Part shown: piece after piece, positions 61,632-64,000 of the stretch | How positions within the stretch are numbered: the stretch's first letter is position 1 | Layout: each line of letters opens with the position of its first letter | DNA from: Halomonas sp. H10-9-1 | GTDB taxonomy: Bacteria > Pseudomonadota > Gammaproteobacteria > Pseudomonadales > Halomonadaceae | Length of the DNA stretch: 64,000 bases | Assembly: GCF_040147005.1 (NCBI RefSeq) | Contig: NZ_JAMSHO010000001.1 | Coordinates: 248,001 to 312,000, forward strand | Reading direction: 5' to 3' | The notes under the pieces: generated by a model | The model's input: the letters and a program-made list of their open reading frames with translations, nothing else | What the model was told of the DNA's origin: nothing | Database searches by the model: none | Made by a program: the position numbers and the translations under genes

Positions 61632-62924
61632 ATGCATGAGGCACTAAGCAGGGACGAAATTCATCAGACAATACAGGCGTTTATAGCGGAGCGATTGGCC
61701 GGGAAGCTGGAAAAGCTGGCGACAGACGATCCTAAGCGCGAATCGCTTACCGAGCAGTTTACGTTCGAAAACTGGGTTGGCGATGCTGCCCGCCGGGTCA
61801 GTCAGCTGCAGGTGGTTACCCATGCACTGAAGGCCACACACCCAGATGCCAAGGGCTCCAGTCGCTATGTGGAGCCCGCCACGTTGCCTGAGATTCCTCT
61901 GGTTGGCAGCCATTTGCTGTCCAGTGACTTCAGCGGCGATGTGGTGGGCAACGCCGCCGCACTGGATGTGTATAAGTTTCTCAAGCTCCAGCATCAAGGC
62001 AAGTCGCTGCTAGAGCTAGCGCTTGAGAGGGATGGCTCATTCAGCGCGGCACTGAGCAATAATCCCGAGCAGGCCAAGGAGTGGGTCGAGGCCTTTGCCA
62101 GTATTACTCAGCCTAAGGGAAACGAAGCCTCGCACTCATTGGCCAAGCAGCTGTACTGGGTGGTTGGAGATGACCCCACTGATGATGCGGACTTTCATCT
62201 GCTGGCACCGCTTTACGCTACTTCGCTTGCACATCAGGTATTCCAGCGCATCAACGCTGATCGCTTCGGTGAGGCTGCCAAGGAAGCTCGCCAGGCGCGA
62301 CGTAACAGCAAGCCGTCTGATAAGGGATACCGCGACTATCCCAACCTGGCTGTGCAGAAACTGGGGGGCACAAAGCCGCAGAATATTTCCCAGCTCAACA
62401 GTGAGCGAGGTGGCAACAACTACTTGTTGGCTTCCCTGCCACCCAAGTGGAAAAGCCAGGGCATCAAGCCGCCTTTGCACACCGAGACCATCTTCAAGCG
62501 CTTTGGTCGCCGGCGCGAGGCGCGCTGGCTGGCCAGCGATCTACTTCGGTTTCTTCAAACCAATCCGCCCGACAATCGTTATACCCGTGACCAGGTGGAT
62601 GGCTATGTCGCCGCGTTGATTGATGAGCTGGTGTTGTTCGCCAGCGAGTTCCAGGTACTGGAGCCGGGCTGGTCGGCGGACTCGGCATGTCGACTGCCGC
62701 TGGAGCAGCAGCTATGGCTCGACCCCTGGCGCGGCGAAGAAGACGCTGAGTTTGCCCAACAACGTGAGCAGGGCGAATGGCCCGGGGCCATTCGTGCGGC
62801 CTTCGCCCGCTGGCTCAATGCCTGGTTGAAACCGCTGGGCGTAGGCGATGACGAGCACCGCGAGTGGCAGGCACGCTTGCGGCGTCAGCTGGATATTCTG
62901 CAAGAGGAGTTGCTTCATGGGTAA
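61632..62924 (+). CDS. csy1: Type I-F Csy complex subunit Csy1 (Cas8f)
   Basis: A 430-residue Cas8f, the large subunit that recognises the PAM. Typical stretches: VVGNAAALDVYKFLKLQHQG, EASHSLAKQLYWVVGDDP and NLAVQKLGGTKPQNISQLNS, the last being the best-conserved Csy1 block, and ELEPGWSADS..-like VLEPGWSADSACRLPLEQQL. The ATG at 61632 is preceded by GGTGA. It starts a second transcription unit after a 170-bp gap from cas3. The gap carries a mini-CRISPR and its target. The stop overlaps csy2 by eight bases. Confidence 0.95.
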   Translation: MHEALSRDEIHQTIQAFIAERLAGKLEKLATDDPKRESLTEQFTFENWVGDAARRVSQLQVVTHALKATHPDAKGSSRYVEPATLPEIPLVGSHLLSSDFSGDVVGNAAALDVYKFLKLQHQGKSLLELALERDGSFSAALSNNPEQAKEWVEAFASITQPKGNEASHSLAKQLYWVVGDDPTDDADFHLLAPLYATSLAHQVFQRINADRFGEAAKEARQARRNSKPSDKGYRDYPNLAVQKLGGTKPQNISQLNSERGGNNYLLASLPPKWKSQGIKPPLHTETIFKRFGRRREARWLASDLLRFLQTNPPDNRYTRDQVDGYVAALIDELVLFASEFQVLEPGWSADSACRLPLEQQLWLDPWRGEEDAEFAQQREQGEWPGAIRAAFARWLNAWLKPLGVGDDEHREWQARLRRQLDILQEELLHG

Positions 62925-63873
62925 TGCTGAGCCAAAGGCGTTGCTGGTGTTGCCGCACCTGCACATCCAGAACGCCAATGCGATTTCCAGCCCACTGACC
63001 TGGGGATTTCCCGCCATGAGCGCCTTTGTCGGCTTTATGCACGCACTGGAGCGCCGGCTACCTGAATCCCTGGACTTGCAGTTCAACGCTATGGGTGTGA
63101 TCTGCCACGACTACGAGACCCAGACCCAGCCGGGCTATGTAAAGTCCTTTCACTTGACCCGCAACCCGGTGGGTAAGGATGGCAAAACCGCCGCCATTGT
63201 CGAGGAAGGGCGCATGCATCTTGACGTGTCCCTGGTGCTCGGTGTGGACGGCAAGAGCATTAACGATGTCGATGCCGCGCAGGCCGTGATGGACATCGTC
63301 GCCGGTATGCGTATTGCCGGCGGCAGCATAATGCCGTCGTTGCCCGGACGGCGGCGCTATCAGCCGGAGTTAAAGGTGCTGGGTGATGATCCTGATGATA
63401 GGCAGAAAGCGTTTCGCCAGCTCAAGCGCCGCTGGTTGCCGGGCTTCGCTTTGGTGCTGCGTGACGACCTGCTGCAGGAGCACCACCAGGAACGGCAACA
63501 TGCCCAGCCGGACACCACCTTACTGGATAGCTGGCTGGACCTGTCGCGCCTGAACTGGGAGTGCCACCAGACCATCACCGAGGATGAAAACGGCAAGGAG
63601 GCGACCGAGGTCGAGTGGCGGGTGCGCAAAAAGCCAGGCTGGCTGGTACCGCTACCCGTGGGCTACGGTGCGCTGACTGACGTTTTCGAGGCGGGAGAGG
63701 TCGCCAGTGCTCGAGATGACAGCACGCCCTTTTGCTTCGTCGAAAGCCTGTACTCCATCGGGCAGTGGCGTAGCCCGCATCACCTGAAGGCACCCCGCGA
63801 CCTGCTCTGGTACGTAGACAACAACCTGAAACAAGGCCTGTATCGCCTGAATAACGACTATCAAGCGCACTGA
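62917..63873 (+). CDS. csy2: Type I-F Csy complex subunit Csy2 (Cas5f)
   Basis: A 318-residue Cas5f with an RRM-like fold which binds the crRNA 5' handle. It begins KALLVLPHLHIQNANAISSP, LTWGFPAMSAFVGFMHALER, the hallmark of Csy2, and ends SIGQWRSPHHLKAPRDLLWY. The start is ATG 62917 inside the end of csy1, with AGAGGAG upstream. The longer frame upstream lies in csy1 and was rejected. Confidence 0.95.
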   Translation: MGNAEPKALLVLPHLHIQNANAISSPLTWGFPAMSAFVGFMHALERRLPESLDLQFNAMGVICHDYETQTQPGYVKSFHLTRNPVGKDGKTAAIVEEGRMHLDVSLVLGVDGKSINDVDAAQAVMDIVAGMRIAGGSIMPSLPGRRRYQPELKVLGDDPDDRQKAFRQLKRRWLPGFALVLRDDLLQEHHQERQHAQPDTTLLDSWLDLSRLNWECHQTITEDENGKEATEVEWRVRKKPGWLVPLPVGYGALTDVFEAGEVASARDDSTPFCFVESLYSIGQWRSPHHLKAPRDLLWYVDNNLKQGLYRLNNDYQAH

Positions 63874-63899
63874 GCGCGCCTAACGCAAGGAGCTTTGTC

Positions 63900-64000
63900 A
63901 TGGCCAAGAACGAGTCACTCAAAACTGCCTCCGTCCTCGCCTTCGAGCGCAAGCTCGACCCGTCCGACGCGCTGATGTATGCCGTTGACTGGGAGCAGCG
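63900..64000 (+). CDS. csy3: Type I-F Csy complex backbone subunit Csy3 (Cas7f), 5' part only
   Basis: The window ends 33 codons into this gene: MAKNESLKTASVLAFERKLD then PSDALMYAVDWEQ. This is the typical N-terminus of Cas7f, six copies of which form the helical backbone along the crRNA. AAGGAG lies before the ATG at 63900. It is the next gene after csy2 with a 26-bp gap; cas6f and an array are expected beyond the window. Confidence 0.92.
   Translation, partial: MAKNESLKTASVLAFERKLDPSDALMYAVDWEQ

Noticed and set aside
57000..64000. A normal CRISPR array inside the window
   Set aside because: No run of regular 28-nt repeats with 32-nt spacers is present; only the two degenerate stem-loops between cas3 and csy1 were found. 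The array is expected beyond csy3 and cas6f.

Overview
The window is GC-rich and gene-dense and looks like a chromosome segment of a halophilic gammaproteobacterium, most likely Halomonas or a close relative. The basis is the thrB / DUF2782 / polA gene order and a FabY-type ketosynthase (both familiar from Pseudomonas-like genomes), two TRAP transporter operons, and Halomonadaceae-like protein sequences. No rRNA or tRNA gene was recognised. The genus is an inference from protein character; no database search was run.

Layout. 1-2565 is the N-terminal 855 codons of pyruvate dehydrogenase E1 (aceE). 2787-6754 is an L-lactate utilisation module: lutABC facing left and its GntR-type regulator facing right, with two palindromic operators between them. 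6865-8088 is the Ser/Thr symporter sstT. From 8125 to about 19350 is an insertion-sequence island: one IS1380 element with identifiable ends and a CTAA target duplication, a second IS1380-type transposase, an IS3 remnant, IS21 (istAB) and an ISL3 transposase. Trapped in it are a TRAP operon (dctPQM) and remnants of a GlxA-type regulator and probably of a formate dehydrogenase delta subunit.

19375-56783 is ordinary chromosome. It holds an FAH-family hydrolase, speA, thrB, polA, an iron(III) ABC transporter split into three oddly arranged units, a second TRAP operon, tmcA, pepD, dps, small lipoproteins, an AtoE-type transporter, a MATE exporter, yfhL, coaD, fabY, and a set of stress and housekeeping genes ending in patB and cnoX.

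57089-64000 is a type I-F CRISPR-Cas locus: cas1, the cas2-cas3 fusion, csy1, csy2 and the start of csy3. No normal CRISPR array lies inside the window. In the 170-bp gap between cas2-3 and csy1, on the minus strand, is a degenerate mini-CRISPR: two I-F-type stem-loops (each CTGCC/GGCAG), the first followed by the 8-nt handle CTCAGAAA, then a short spacer, the second stem-loop and a hairpin terminator. Its spacer matches the sequence just upstream of csy1, next to a correctly placed CC PAM. Seventeen of the first 21 positions match, and three of the four mismatches fall at positions 6, 12 and 18, the bases that type I Cascade flips out of the duplex. This looks like a crRNA-like RNA that guides the Csy complex to repress its own csy operon, and it is the most interesting item in the window.
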